A stretch of 64,000 nt of DNA from Rhizobium tibeticum (lineage in GTDB: Bacteria; Pseudomonadota; Alphaproteobacteria; Rhizobiales; Rhizobiaceae), in contig NZ_FOCV01000001.1 of the NCBI RefSeq assembly GCF_900110205.1, positions 1 through 64,000 of the forward strand, in the 5' to 3' direction. The notes under the pieces were generated by a model. That model was not told where the DNA came from and did not search any database. It saw only the letters and a list, made by a program, of their open reading frames with translations. Shown piece after piece: positions 21,233 to 29,256 of the stretch (positions within the stretch are counted from its first letter, which is position 1; every line of letters starts with the position of its first letter). The position numbers and the translations under genes are program-made.

Positions 21233-21919
21233 ATGAATGAAGGACCTGACATAGCCCAGATCGGTGCGCTGATCGGCGACCCCGCCCGTGCCAACATGCT
21301 GACCGCGCTAATGGGCGGCAAGGCGTTGACGGCGACAGAGCTCGCGGCGGCGGGCGGCATTACCGTGCAGACGGCAAGCACGCACCTCGCCAAGCTCGAG
21401 GCAGGCAATCTCCTCGCGCAACGCAAGCAGGGCCGCCATCGCTATTTCACCTTCGCAGATGACAGCGTCGGCAAATTCCTGGAAAGCATCATGGGCTTTG
21501 CGGCAGGGCGCGGCCATCTGCGCCACAAGCCAGGGCCGAAAGAGCCGGCCTTGCGCAAAGCCCGCATCTGCTACGATCACCTCGCCGGCGATTACGGCGT
21601 GCGGATGCTGGACAGCCTGATTGCCCGGGGCGCGATCGATGCGATCGGCGAAGGCCTAGCATTAACGGAGAACGGCGAAAACGAACTGAAGCGTATCGGC
21701 ATAGATGTGCATGCCCTGAAGTCGTCGCGCCGGCCGCTCTGCCGCTCTTGCCTGGACTGGAGCGAGCGACGGGCGCATCTCGCCGGCAGCCTCGGCAAGG
21801 CGCTGCTTTCCAATTTCCTGGAGACGGGTTGGGCCCGTCGCACCGCGGAAAGCCGCTCCGTCATATTTTCCCCGGAAGGCGAACGCCAGTTTCTTGCCCT
21901 GTTTCCCGCCACCAAATAG
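21233..21919 (+). CDS. ArsR-family transcriptional regulator
   Basis: 228 residues. The N-terminal winged helix (residues 1-85: DIAQIGALIGDPARANMLTAL, TATELAAAGGITVQTASTHLAKLEAGNLL and GRHRYFTFAD) is a clear ArsR domain. The C-terminal 130 residues include four cysteine positions, among them a CRSC pair near 163 and the Cys in ARICYDHLAGDYGVRM, which could sense metal or redox state. The protein is longer than metal-only ArsR proteins (about 100-120). It is divergent from the NIPSNAP-ABM pair, its likely target. Confidence 0.9.
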   Translation: MNEGPDIAQIGALIGDPARANMLTALMGGKALTATELAAAGGITVQTASTHLAKLEAGNLLAQRKQGRHRYFTFADDSVGKFLESIMGFAAGRGHLRHKPGPKEPALRKARICYDHLAGDYGVRMLDSLIARGAIDAIGEGLALTENGENELKRIGIDVHALKSSRRPLCRSCLDWSERRAHLAGSLGKALLSNFLETGWARRTAESRSVIFSPEGERQFLALFPATK

Positions 21920-22039
21920 CCGCGAACGACCGCAAGATCCAAGCCGCCCGCGGCGCGCAATCCAGCCATGCCCTGCTATCGGTTGAGCTTCGCCCAGGCA
22001 TCGTGTAAAGGGGCACCATCCCAAACAAGGCGCGAGTAA

Positions 22040-22729
22040 ATGGACGGCTTCGACCTCATCATCTTCGACTGCGACGGCGTTCTGGTCGATTCGGAAATCA
22101 TCGCTGCGGATGTGGAATCCAAGCTTCTCACCGAAGCGGGCTACCCGATCAGCGTCGAGGAAATGGGCGAGCGCTTCGCGGGCATGACCTGGCAGAACAT
22201 TCTCTTCCAGGTCGAGCGCGAGGCCAGCATTCCGATTCCGGCCTCCCTGCTTGATAAGTCCGAGAGGTTGCTCGATCTCCGTCTGGAGCAAGAGGTGCAG
22301 GCGATATCAGGCGCCGAAACCGCGATTTCGCGACTGAAGCTGAAGCGTTGCATCTGCTCGAACTCCGGCAGCGCGCGGCTCGACATGATGCTCGGCAAGG
22401 TGGGCCTGAAGCCACTCTTTGCGCCCCACATCTTCTCGGCGAAGGACCTCGGACCCGATCGCGTGAAGCCGAAGCCGGATATCTTCCTGCACGGCGCCAG
22501 GCAGATGGGCGTTTCGCCTGATCGCGCCGTTGTCGTCGAAGATTCCGTTCATGGCATCCACGCCGCGCGGGCTGCGGGCATGCGCGTCATCGGCTTTACC
22601 GGCGCCTCGCACACCTATCCCGCCCATGCCGACAAACTGACCGATGCCGGCGCTGAAACGGTGATTTCCCGCATGAGCGATCTGCCCGGCGTCGTCGCAG
22701 CGCTCGCCGAGTGGGAAGGCGTTTTGTAA
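22040..22729 (+). CDS. HAD-IA hydrolase (beta-phosphoglucomutase / phosphoglycolate phosphatase-like)
   Basis: 229-residue cytoplasmic phosphatase-like enzyme. Motif I FDCDGVLVDSE carries both Asp10 and Asp12. The cap domain spans about 18-85, motif II is CICSNSGS, motif III the Lys of RVKPKPDIFLHGA, and motif IV VVVEDSVHGIHAARAAGM. All catalytic residues are present. Which sugar or glycol phosphate it cleaves cannot be told. It stands alone, 120 bases after the ArsR gene. Confidence 0.9.
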   Translation: MDGFDLIIFDCDGVLVDSEIIAADVESKLLTEAGYPISVEEMGERFAGMTWQNILFQVEREASIPIPASLLDKSERLLDLRLEQEVQAISGAETAISRLKLKRCICSNSGSARLDMMLGKVGLKPLFAPHIFSAKDLGPDRVKPKPDIFLHGARQMGVSPDRAVVVEDSVHGIHAARAAGMRVIGFTGASHTYPAHADKLTDAGAETVISRMSDLPGVVAALAEWEGVL

Positions 22730-22897
22730 CTTCGCTTGCGCGCGAGCGCAGGCGGCGCTCGCGCCCAGCCCTATTCGAAGCGAGTTCCAAGCCGGTACCA
22801 GAAATTGCGCCGTCGCAGCGGAACGTCTGCTCTCTGCGACAAAGCGGACCTGTTCAGATATCGAAGCAACAATCTCCGTCTAGTAGGGCTGTCTCGC

Positions 22898-23779
22898 ATG
22901 ACCGTTTCCGTGGAATTGTGCTCTCTTCCCGAACTCGACGATCGGATCACCGTTGTCAGGGCAGGAGACGAAGTTGATGCCATGTTCGTACGCACCGAGA
23001 GATTGAACGTCCTGATCGACACTCTCGGAACGCCTGAGCTGTGCCGGATGGCGCTGGACCTACTTGGTGAGGAAGTGCGCGCACGTCCCTTGGTCGTCGT
23101 GAACTCCCACATGGACTGGGATCACTTCTGGGGTAACGCCGCGATTGCAGGGAAAGCCCTTGTTGTGGCGCACGCTGCAGCGCGTGAACGGTTGAGTGAT
23201 CCGTCTTCTCTTCAAGTTCTGAAAGATAAGACGCGTGAGGATTCGCGATTTCGAAACGTCGAACTGATAGGTCCAGACATTACCTTTTCAGATTCAACGG
23301 TCCTTCATGGCGGCGATCTCACCCTCGAATTGATTCATACACCGGGGCATACGCCTGACCATATTGCGGTATGGATTCCTGAAATCCGCGTGTGCTTGGC
23401 CGTTGATGCCGTGGAGTACCCCATCCCGGAGGTCTGGGGCAGAAATGCGCGTGATCTTCGGCTGATCTGCTCATCCCTCAAACGAATACGCGACCTGGAC
23501 GCAGAATTCGTCATCCCTGCCCATGGAAGGACGCTCTCTCCTTCGACGGTGAACGACAACTTGTTATACTTCAAAGCATTAGCCGGCTGCGTCGAAAATT
23601 TAAGCGAGGCACAGCTCGCGAATCCCGAGCTAGGCAAATCAACTGGCCTTCGGCTTCAGGATTTCGTCGCAATCCCGGCCGACATGGCACAGCATGTGGT
23701 GGAATTCTATGAGAAATGCCACGAAACCAACCTCGGCGCGACGGTTCAGGCACGCATAGAAGGGTTGAATTTCGCATAA
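22898..23779 (+). CDS. MBL-fold hydrolase with HxDxDH-type metal motif
   Basis: 293-residue metallo-beta-lactamase-fold protein. The metal site reads SHMDWDHFWGN: Asp stands where HxHxDH proteins have the second His. Later ligands are HTPGHTPDHIAVW, AVDAVEYP and IPAHGRTL. ATG 22898 follows a TAGTAGGG ribosome-binding site; longer in-frame starts would add an unlikely basic stretch. Base composition is somewhat lower in GC than the surrounding genes, a hint of transfer. Function unknown; glyoxalase-like or lactonase-like activities are possible. Confidence 0.82.
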   Translation: MTVSVELCSLPELDDRITVVRAGDEVDAMFVRTERLNVLIDTLGTPELCRMALDLLGEEVRARPLVVVNSHMDWDHFWGNAAIAGKALVVAHAAARERLSDPSSLQVLKDKTREDSRFRNVELIGPDITFSDSTVLHGGDLTLELIHTPGHTPDHIAVWIPEIRVCLAVDAVEYPIPEVWGRNARDLRLICSSLKRIRDLDAEFVIPAHGRTLSPSTVNDNLLYFKALAGCVENLSEAQLANPELGKSTGLRLQDFVAIPADMAQHVVEFYEKCHETNLGATVQARIEGLNFA

Positions 23780-23912
23780 GATAGCCGTTCGCGGCCTGCT
23801 GCAACGAGCGGCTTCATTCGCTGGCTCGCGCACAATTCCACAGGGTGCAACGTGGATCTGGCTCCGAACCTTTGCTTTCCCGCGGATCTGCGCTGTTGTG
23901 TTCGGTCATTCA

Positions 23913-24038
23913 CTGAGCCACCGCCCTGCCGATCGCCTCGGGGTGACCTTCCTGCAGGTCGTGTGCGCCGGCGCCCAGCTTGACCAGGCGGCGGTTTTCG
24001 AGGCCAGCCACAAATTCCTCCGCAAAGACTACACTTTC
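23913..24038 (-). pseudogene. Fragment resembling the C-terminus of a haloalkane dehalogenase-like alpha/beta hydrolase
   Basis: A minus-strand frame ending at a stop at 23913 reads VFAEEFVAGLENRRLVKLG then AGAHDLQEGHPEAIGRAVAQ. This is very like the end of haloalkane dehalogenases and related hydrolases, where the catalytic His sits in GxHxLQEDxPxxIGxA; here the His is kept in AGAHDLQE. No upstream part of such an enzyme exists, because the preceding DNA is the lipid kinase in another frame. It is therefore a probable gene remnant; the resemblance is from memory. Confidence 0.45.
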
Positions 24039-24979
24039 AAGCTGAGGGCGCCGGACAAAATCTCGAAACGCGCCGGGAGCTGCCCGGGCGCCTCGCCGTC
24101 GCTGTCGATCGGGACTGCGGCCTTGCCAATCGGCCAAGCCTCAACGAGCCTGGCGCGATGGATGCTGACAAGCGGGCTCTTGAGGTGGCCGCCACTGTAG
24201 ATGCTGTTCATCAGCGACAACACCTTCAGCCTGCCCGCACCGCGGATGATGACCACGTCGAACAGGCCATCGGCGACATCCGCGTCGGGAGCCACCTTCA
24301 TGCCGCCACCGAACCAGGCGCCATTGGCAACGGCGACCGCCGTGATCGGACCCTCGTAAATATCCTCTTCATCGAGCCGAAGGCGGATATTGGGAGGCTT
24401 GTAGCGCAGGATCTGCAACAGGCTGTGGAAGAAGAAAACTGTCGGCCCCGGCAGGCGTCTGCCCCTGCGCGCCGCATTGACGGCACGCACGATATGACCG
24501 GACACGCCAAAGCTCGCGATGTTGGCGAAGTGGCGCGCGACCGTATCGCCGTCCTCATCGTCGCAGGTGAGCAATCCGGCATCGATCTGCCGAACGGAAG
24601 GAGAGATCAGCTCATGGGCAATCTTGGCAGGATCGCGCGACATCGGAAAATTGCGGGCGAAATCACATCCGGTGCCAGTGGCGATGAAAGAGAAAGCCGT
24701 GGCCGGCCGATGCGACTTCAGAATGCCGCCGGCCACCTCGCCGATCGTCCCGTCGCCACCGACGGCGATCACCAGATCGGCTCCATCATCCGCCAGTTCG
24801 CGCCCGAAGCGTGCGGCATCGCCGAAGCCCTTGGTTTCACGCAGGCTAAGATCGGTGAATCTCGCCTCGATGGCGCGCCGCAGCGCCGACCAGAACAACC
24901 TCTTCCCGCGACGGCCCGACGCCGGATTCAATACGATACCGATTTTCAAGCGATCTGCTCTCCCCGCGCCGGCCAGCAT
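24029..24979 (-). CDS. Diacylglycerol kinase-family lipid kinase (YegS/DagK-like)
   Basis: About 316 residues. The N-terminal DAGK catalytic domain starts with KIGIVLNPASGRRGK, has the nucleotide-binding loop AVGGDGTIGEVAGGI (usually GGDGTxNE) and the motif ATGTGCDFARNF (usually GTxNDFAR). The C-terminal beta-sandwich has the conserved GAWFGGGMKVAPDADVADG and LFDVVIIRG. Both substitutions (Asn to Gly/Cys) are unusual and could affect activity. It probably phosphorylates a membrane lipid or related alcohol. The start is chosen at 24979; no strong ribosome-binding site settles it. It lies downstream of a lipoprotein gene on the same strand. Confidence 0.85.
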   Translation of the reverse strand: MLAGAGRADRLKIGIVLNPASGRRGKRLFWSALRRAIEARFTDLSLRETKGFGDAARFGRELADDGADLVIAVGGDGTIGEVAGGILKSHRPATAFSFIATGTGCDFARNFPMSRDPAKIAHELISPSVRQIDAGLLTCDDEDGDTVARHFANIASFGVSGHIVRAVNAARRGRRLPGPTVFFFHSLLQILRYKPPNIRLRLDEEDIYEGPITAVAVANGAWFGGGMKVAPDADVADGLFDVVIIRGAGRLKVLSLMNSIYSGGHLKSPLVSIHRARLVEAWPIGKAAVPIDSDGEAPGQLPARFEILSGALSLKV

Positions 24980-25004
24980 GGCGATGCGGAAACACGGGCG
25001 TTCC

Positions 25005-25655
25005 TCAGGTCTTCTTTTTCTTGCTCGTCGGCACCGGCCCCTGGTCGAAGCCAATGTTCACACGAACCAGCGCGCCGGAACCGACCGGCAGCTTGATGCC
25101 GTCCTTGCGGAACAAGGCCTGCGTGGCTCCTCCCGAGCCAACCTCGACCGGGAAATTCGTCACCTCCGAATAGAGCGCATCCTCACCGTCGTAGACCGTG
25201 ATGCGAACCGGGAGTGTGATCTTGCCGGACGAACCGCTCGGCCCGGCGAGAACGCGAAGCTGCGCGACCACGGTCATCGTCAGGTTCGTGTCGTTCAGGC
25301 TGCACTGGCGCGTGTAGTCGCCGATCGATGCCTGGTAGGCAAGTTTCTGCGCATCGCCGGTCTTGGCGCCGCCCGCATAGCTGCGGAAGATCGCATCACT
25401 ATCCTTCATGAACATCTGCGGGCACGCACCCTGGACGACGGGGGCAGTTGTGCCCGACGCAGTCGTGGCGGTTCCGATCGAAGGATTGTTGGACGACGGA
25501 TTGGCCGGCGCCAGCGGCATGATCTGCCCATTGCCATTCGGCTGGGCTGGTGCCGTTGCGCTGTCTGAGCCACCGCCGACGCCGAGTGAATTGCAGCCGG
25601 CGAGCATTGTCGCAAACGAAGCCGAAACGATGAGACGCGAGACCTTGCCAAGCAC
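25005..25655 (-). CDS. Lipoprotein of unknown function
   Basis: 216 residues starting at GTG 25655 behind GGAGAGGG. The signal peptide ends in MLAGC, so it is lipidated. The mature N-terminus is a flexible Ser/Pro/Asn/Gln-rich stretch of about 50 residues. A folded domain follows, with CPQMFMKDSDAIFRSYAGG, RQCSLNDTNLTMTVVAQLRV and KITLPVRITVYDGEDALYSE, and a basic tail (TSKKKKT). This is a common rhizobial envelope lipoprotein type, but I do not know a function. It is divergent from thrC and upstream of the lipid kinase. Confidence 0.8.
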   Translation of the reverse strand: MLGKVSRLIVSASFATMLAGCNSLGVGGGSDSATAPAQPNGNGQIMPLAPANPSSNNPSIGTATTASGTTAPVVQGACPQMFMKDSDAIFRSYAGGAKTGDAQKLAYQASIGDYTRQCSLNDTNLTMTVVAQLRVLAGPSGSSGKITLPVRITVYDGEDALYSEVTNFPVEVGSGGATQALFRKDGIKLPVGSGALVRVNIGFDQGPVPTSKKKKT

Positions 25656-25886
25656 GATTATTCCACCCTCTCCACAAAAGTTTTTGGCAGGCCCAATCAC
25701 TTGATGGCAGGCCTTTCGTGACAGTTTGCGATGGTCTATATCAGCGGCGCAAACAAAAATCGATTGGGTAAGAACCGTTTTGATGCACATTTCGGGATCG
25801 CAGGCGACGGCCGGCAGAGCAAGAGAGATGCGGCGCGAGGCATACTTTCCCTCCAACCCGGACATTCTCCGGCCGGCACATCAAGG

Positions 25887-27287
25887 ATGACGACAGTGGA
25901 TTATATCTCGACCCGCGGCGAAGCCCCTTCCCTCGGTTTCTGCGATGCATTGCTGGCGGGTCTGGCGCGCGATGGCGGCCTCTATGTACCGCGCAAGTGG
26001 CCGCATTTCTCGAAAAAGGAAATCCGCGCGCTTCGCGGCAAGAGCTATCAGGAGGTCGCCTTTGCGATCCTGTCGCCCTTCACCAACGGCGAAATTCCGG
26101 ACGAAACCTTCCGCGCGATGATCGATGAAGCCTACGGCACTTTCCGCCACCCGGCGATCGCCCCGCTCGTGCAGACCGGCCCGAACAGCTTCATCATGGA
26201 GCTCTTCCATGGCACGACGCTGGCGTTCAAGGATGTCGCCATGCAGCTGCTCGCCCGCTTGATGGACTACGCACTGGAGCAGCGCGGCCAGCGCGCGACC
26301 ATCGTGGGCGCCACCTCGGGCGACACGGGAGGAGCTGCGATCGACGCCTTTGCCGGCCGCGAACGCACCGACATTTTCATCCTCTTCCCGCACGGCAAGG
26401 TCTCGCCGGTGCAGCAGCGCCAGATGACGACCTCCACCGCCTCCAATGTTCACGCGCTTGCCGTCGAAGGCAATTTCGACGACTGCCAGAACCTCGTCAA
26501 AGCGATGTTCAACGACGCGCCGTTCCGCGACCGCGTCAAGCTCTCCGGCGTCAACTCGATCAACTGGGCCCGCATCATGGCCCAGATCGTCTACTACTTC
26601 ACGACTGCAATCGCGCTCGGCGGGCCGGATCGCAAGATCTCGTTTACCGTACCGACTGGCAATTTCGGCGACATCTTTGCCGGTTACTGCGCAAGCCGCA
26701 TGGGCCTGCCAATCGGCAAGCTGGTGGTCGCCACCAACGAGAACGATATCCTCGACCGCACGCTGAAAACCGGCCGCTACGAGATGAAGGCCGTTAAGGC
26801 CACGACCTCGCCATCGATGGACATCCAGATCTCCTCGAACTTTGAGCGGCTGCTGTTCGAAGCCTATGATCGCGACGCCTCCAAGGTTCGCGCAGCGATG
26901 GACAGCCTGAAGCAGTCCAGCGGCTTCGAAATTGGAAAGGACGCCCTAGCCTTCATCAAGAAGGACTTCCGCGCCGGCCGCGCCAGCGAGAAGCAGGTCG
27001 CCCAGACGATCAAGAAAACCTACACCGAAACCGGCTATCTTCTCGATCCGCATTCGGCGATCGGCACCTTCGTTGCAGCAAAGCACGAGAAGCCGAACAC
27101 GCCGATGGTGACCCTTGCCACCGCACACCCGGCGAAATTCCCCGCCGCCGTAAAATCGGCCTCCGGTATTGACCCCGCGCTTCCGACGTGGCTTGCTGAT
27201 CTGATGCACAAGGAGGAGCGCTTTCAGATTGTGAAGCCTGAGCTCAAAGCCATTGAGACCTTCATCGGCGAGCATGCTCGGGCCTAA
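25887..27287 (+). CDS. thrC: Threonine synthase
   Basis: 466-residue PLP enzyme turning O-phosphohomoserine into threonine. Family landmarks are MTTVDYISTRGEAPSLGF at the N-terminus, FHGTTLAFKDVAMQ with PLP-binding Lys115, GATSGDTGGAAI, and NSINWARIMAQIVYYF. Normal length for the long threonine synthase type. The ATG at 25887 sits just after AAGGA. The next gene, an M16 peptidase, starts 26 bases later. thrB, making its substrate, is at 41.6 kb in another operon. Confidence 0.97.
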   Translation: MTTVDYISTRGEAPSLGFCDALLAGLARDGGLYVPRKWPHFSKKEIRALRGKSYQEVAFAILSPFTNGEIPDETFRAMIDEAYGTFRHPAIAPLVQTGPNSFIMELFHGTTLAFKDVAMQLLARLMDYALEQRGQRATIVGATSGDTGGAAIDAFAGRERTDIFILFPHGKVSPVQQRQMTTSTASNVHALAVEGNFDDCQNLVKAMFNDAPFRDRVKLSGVNSINWARIMAQIVYYFTTAIALGGPDRKISFTVPTGNFGDIFAGYCASRMGLPIGKLVVATNENDILDRTLKTGRYEMKAVKATTSPSMDIQISSNFERLLFEAYDRDASKVRAAMDSLKQSSGFEIGKDALAFIKKDFRAGRASEKQVAQTIKKTYTETGYLLDPHSAIGTFVAAKHEKPNTPMVTLATAHPAKFPAAVKSASGIDPALPTWLADLMHKEERFQIVKPELKAIETFIGEHARA

Positions 27288-27313
27288 GTAACGCAGGCGC
27301 AGAAAGATAGCCA

Positions 27314-28612
27314 ATGACAGTTGAGTGCACCCGGCTCAAATCCGGGCTGACAGTAGTCACACAGACCATGCCGCATCTGGAAAGCGTTGCGCTGGGAGTT
27401 TGGATCAAATCAGGATCGCGCAACGAGACGACAGACGAGCATGGCATCGCCCACCTGCTCGAGCATATGGCCTTCAAGGGCACTGCACGCCGCAGCGCAC
27501 GTGAAATCGCCGAAGAGATCGAGGATGTCGGCGGCGAGGTCAATGCCGCGACGTCCACGGAAACGACCTCCTACTATGCCCGCGTCCTCAAGGACCACGT
27601 CCCGCTCGCGGTCGACATCCTTGCCGATATCCTGACGGAATCGGCCTTCGAGGAGGAAGAACTCGAGCGCGAAAAGCAGGTCATCCTGCAGGAAATCAAC
27701 GCCGCCAACGACACGCCTGACGACGTGGTTTTCGACAAGTTTTCCGAGACCGCCTATCGCGACCAGACACTCGGCCGGGCGATCCTCGGCACGCCGCAGA
27801 CGGTGGTTTCGTTCACGCCGCAGCAGATTCGCGGCTATCTCAGCCGCAACTACACGACCGACCGGATGTTCGTCGTCGCGACCGGGGCCGTCCAGCACGA
27901 CGAATTCGTCCGCATGGTCGAGCAACGCTTCGCCAGCCTTCCGACCTCTCCATCGGCAACGCCCGTCATGGAGCCGGCAAAATATATCGGCGGCAATATC
28001 CGCGAGACGCGCGACCTGATGGATGCGCAGATTTTGCTCGGCTTCGAAGGCAAGGCCTATCACGCCCGCGACTTCTACTGTTCGCAGATTCTCGCCAACA
28101 TCCTCGGCGGCGGCATGTCGTCCCGCCTGTTCCAGGAAGTGCGCGAGATCCGCGGCCTCTGCTACTCCATCTATGCCTTCCACTGGGGCTTTTCCGATAC
28201 CGGCATCTTCGGCATCCATGCCGCCACCGGCGGCGAGAACCTGCCGGAGCTGGTGCCCGTTATCATTGACGAGCTGCACAAGTCGGCAGCGACCATCGAG
28301 CAGAAGGAAATCGAACGCGCCCGCGCCCAGATCCGCGCCCAGTTGCTGATGGGCCAGGAAAGCCCGGCTGCCCGCGCCGGCCAGATCGCAAGGCAAATGA
28401 TGCTCTACGGCCGCCCCATTTCCAACCCGGAGATGATGGAACGGCTGGAAGGTATCACGGTCGAACGCTTGACGGATCTCGCAGGACGCCTGTTCTTCGA
28501 TACCGTGCCGACGCTCTCGGCCATCGGCCCGCTCGAACATCTGGCGCCGATGGAAGACATCGCCGCGTCTCTTTCCTCGCCCGCTCCTCAGAGCAAACAG
28601 GCCCTCGTCTGA
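27314..28612 (+). CDS. M16-family zinc peptidase (mitochondrial processing peptidase-like)
   Basis: 432 residues. The inverted zinc motif HLLEH is at 47-51 with downstream Glu127 in EREKQVILQEINAAND, the complete metal site of active M16B peptidases. The second half contains the glycine-rich loop ILGGGMSSRLFQEVREIRGLCYS typical of the processing-peptidase family. No signal peptide, so cytoplasmic. It lies after thrC and before a GNAT gene, an arrangement common in alphaproteobacteria. The substrate is unknown. Confidence 0.93.
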   Translation: MTVECTRLKSGLTVVTQTMPHLESVALGVWIKSGSRNETTDEHGIAHLLEHMAFKGTARRSAREIAEEIEDVGGEVNAATSTETTSYYARVLKDHVPLAVDILADILTESAFEEEELEREKQVILQEINAANDTPDDVVFDKFSETAYRDQTLGRAILGTPQTVVSFTPQQIRGYLSRNYTTDRMFVVATGAVQHDEFVRMVEQRFASLPTSPSATPVMEPAKYIGGNIRETRDLMDAQILLGFEGKAYHARDFYCSQILANILGGGMSSRLFQEVREIRGLCYSIYAFHWGFSDTGIFGIHAATGGENLPELVPVIIDELHKSAATIEQKEIERARAQIRAQLLMGQESPAARAGQIARQMMLYGRPISNPEMMERLEGITVERLTDLAGRLFFDTVPTLSAIGPLEHLAPMEDIAASLSSPAPQSKQALV

Positions 28613-28641
28613 TCCGACATCCATCCTGCCGGGAGTGATCG

Positions 28642-29256
28642 ATGCCAAAATCGGTTTTTCGGTTCCTGTCGCGGCAGCCGGATTCAGTGGAGCTCGAGAA
28701 CGAGCACTATGTGCTGCGACTGCCGCGCTACCAGGATTTCAACCAGTGGCACAAGCTGCGGGCGGCCAGCCGGCAGTTTCTGGAACCGTGGGAGCCGACA
28801 TGGCGCCGCGATGAGTTGACGGAGGGCGCCTACCGCGCCCGCGTCATCCGCGGCAAGCAGGAGTACGCCTCCGGCCAGGCCATTCCGCTTTTCCTGTTTC
28901 ACAAGCAGAACGCGACGCTGCTCGGCGGCATCACGATCGGTTACATCCGCCGTGGAGCAGCACAAAGCTGTATGATCGGCTACTGGATGGGCGAGGCATA
29001 CGCCGGCCAGGGCCATATGTTCGCCGCACTTCAATTGGTTATACCATACATCTTCGCAGGGCTTGAGTTGCACCGTATCGAAGCAGCCTGTATTCCAGAC
29101 AATGCTCGGAGCATCCGCCTGCTTGAAAAAGCCGGGTTTCAGCGGGAAGGCTATCTGCGCGGATACTTGAAAATCAACGGTCAGTGGCACGACCATGTGA
29201 TGTTCTCATTGCTCGCCACCGACACGGATAAAGGCAGGATAACCGACAGCCGATGA
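28642..29256 (+). CDS. GNAT acetyltransferase (RimJ-like)
   Basis: 204 residues. The acetyl-CoA fold is visible with IGYWMGEAYAGQGHMFAAL (motif A loop) and IEAACIPDNARSIRLLEKAGFQREG (motif B), as in RimJ/RimL N-terminal protein acetylases. An additional N-terminal region (VELENEHYVLRLPRYQDF and WHKLRAASRQFLEPWEPTW) is as in RimJ. The probable substrate is a ribosomal protein or another N-terminus; not proven. Its stop overlaps the start of the EAL gene by four bases (ATGA type), so they are coupled. Confidence 0.9.
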   Translation: MPKSVFRFLSRQPDSVELENEHYVLRLPRYQDFNQWHKLRAASRQFLEPWEPTWRRDELTEGAYRARVIRGKQEYASGQAIPLFLFHKQNATLLGGITIGYIRRGAAQSCMIGYWMGEAYAGQGHMFAALQLVIPYIFAGLELHRIEAACIPDNARSIRLLEKAGFQREGYLRGYLKINGQWHDHVMFSLLATDTDKGRITDSR

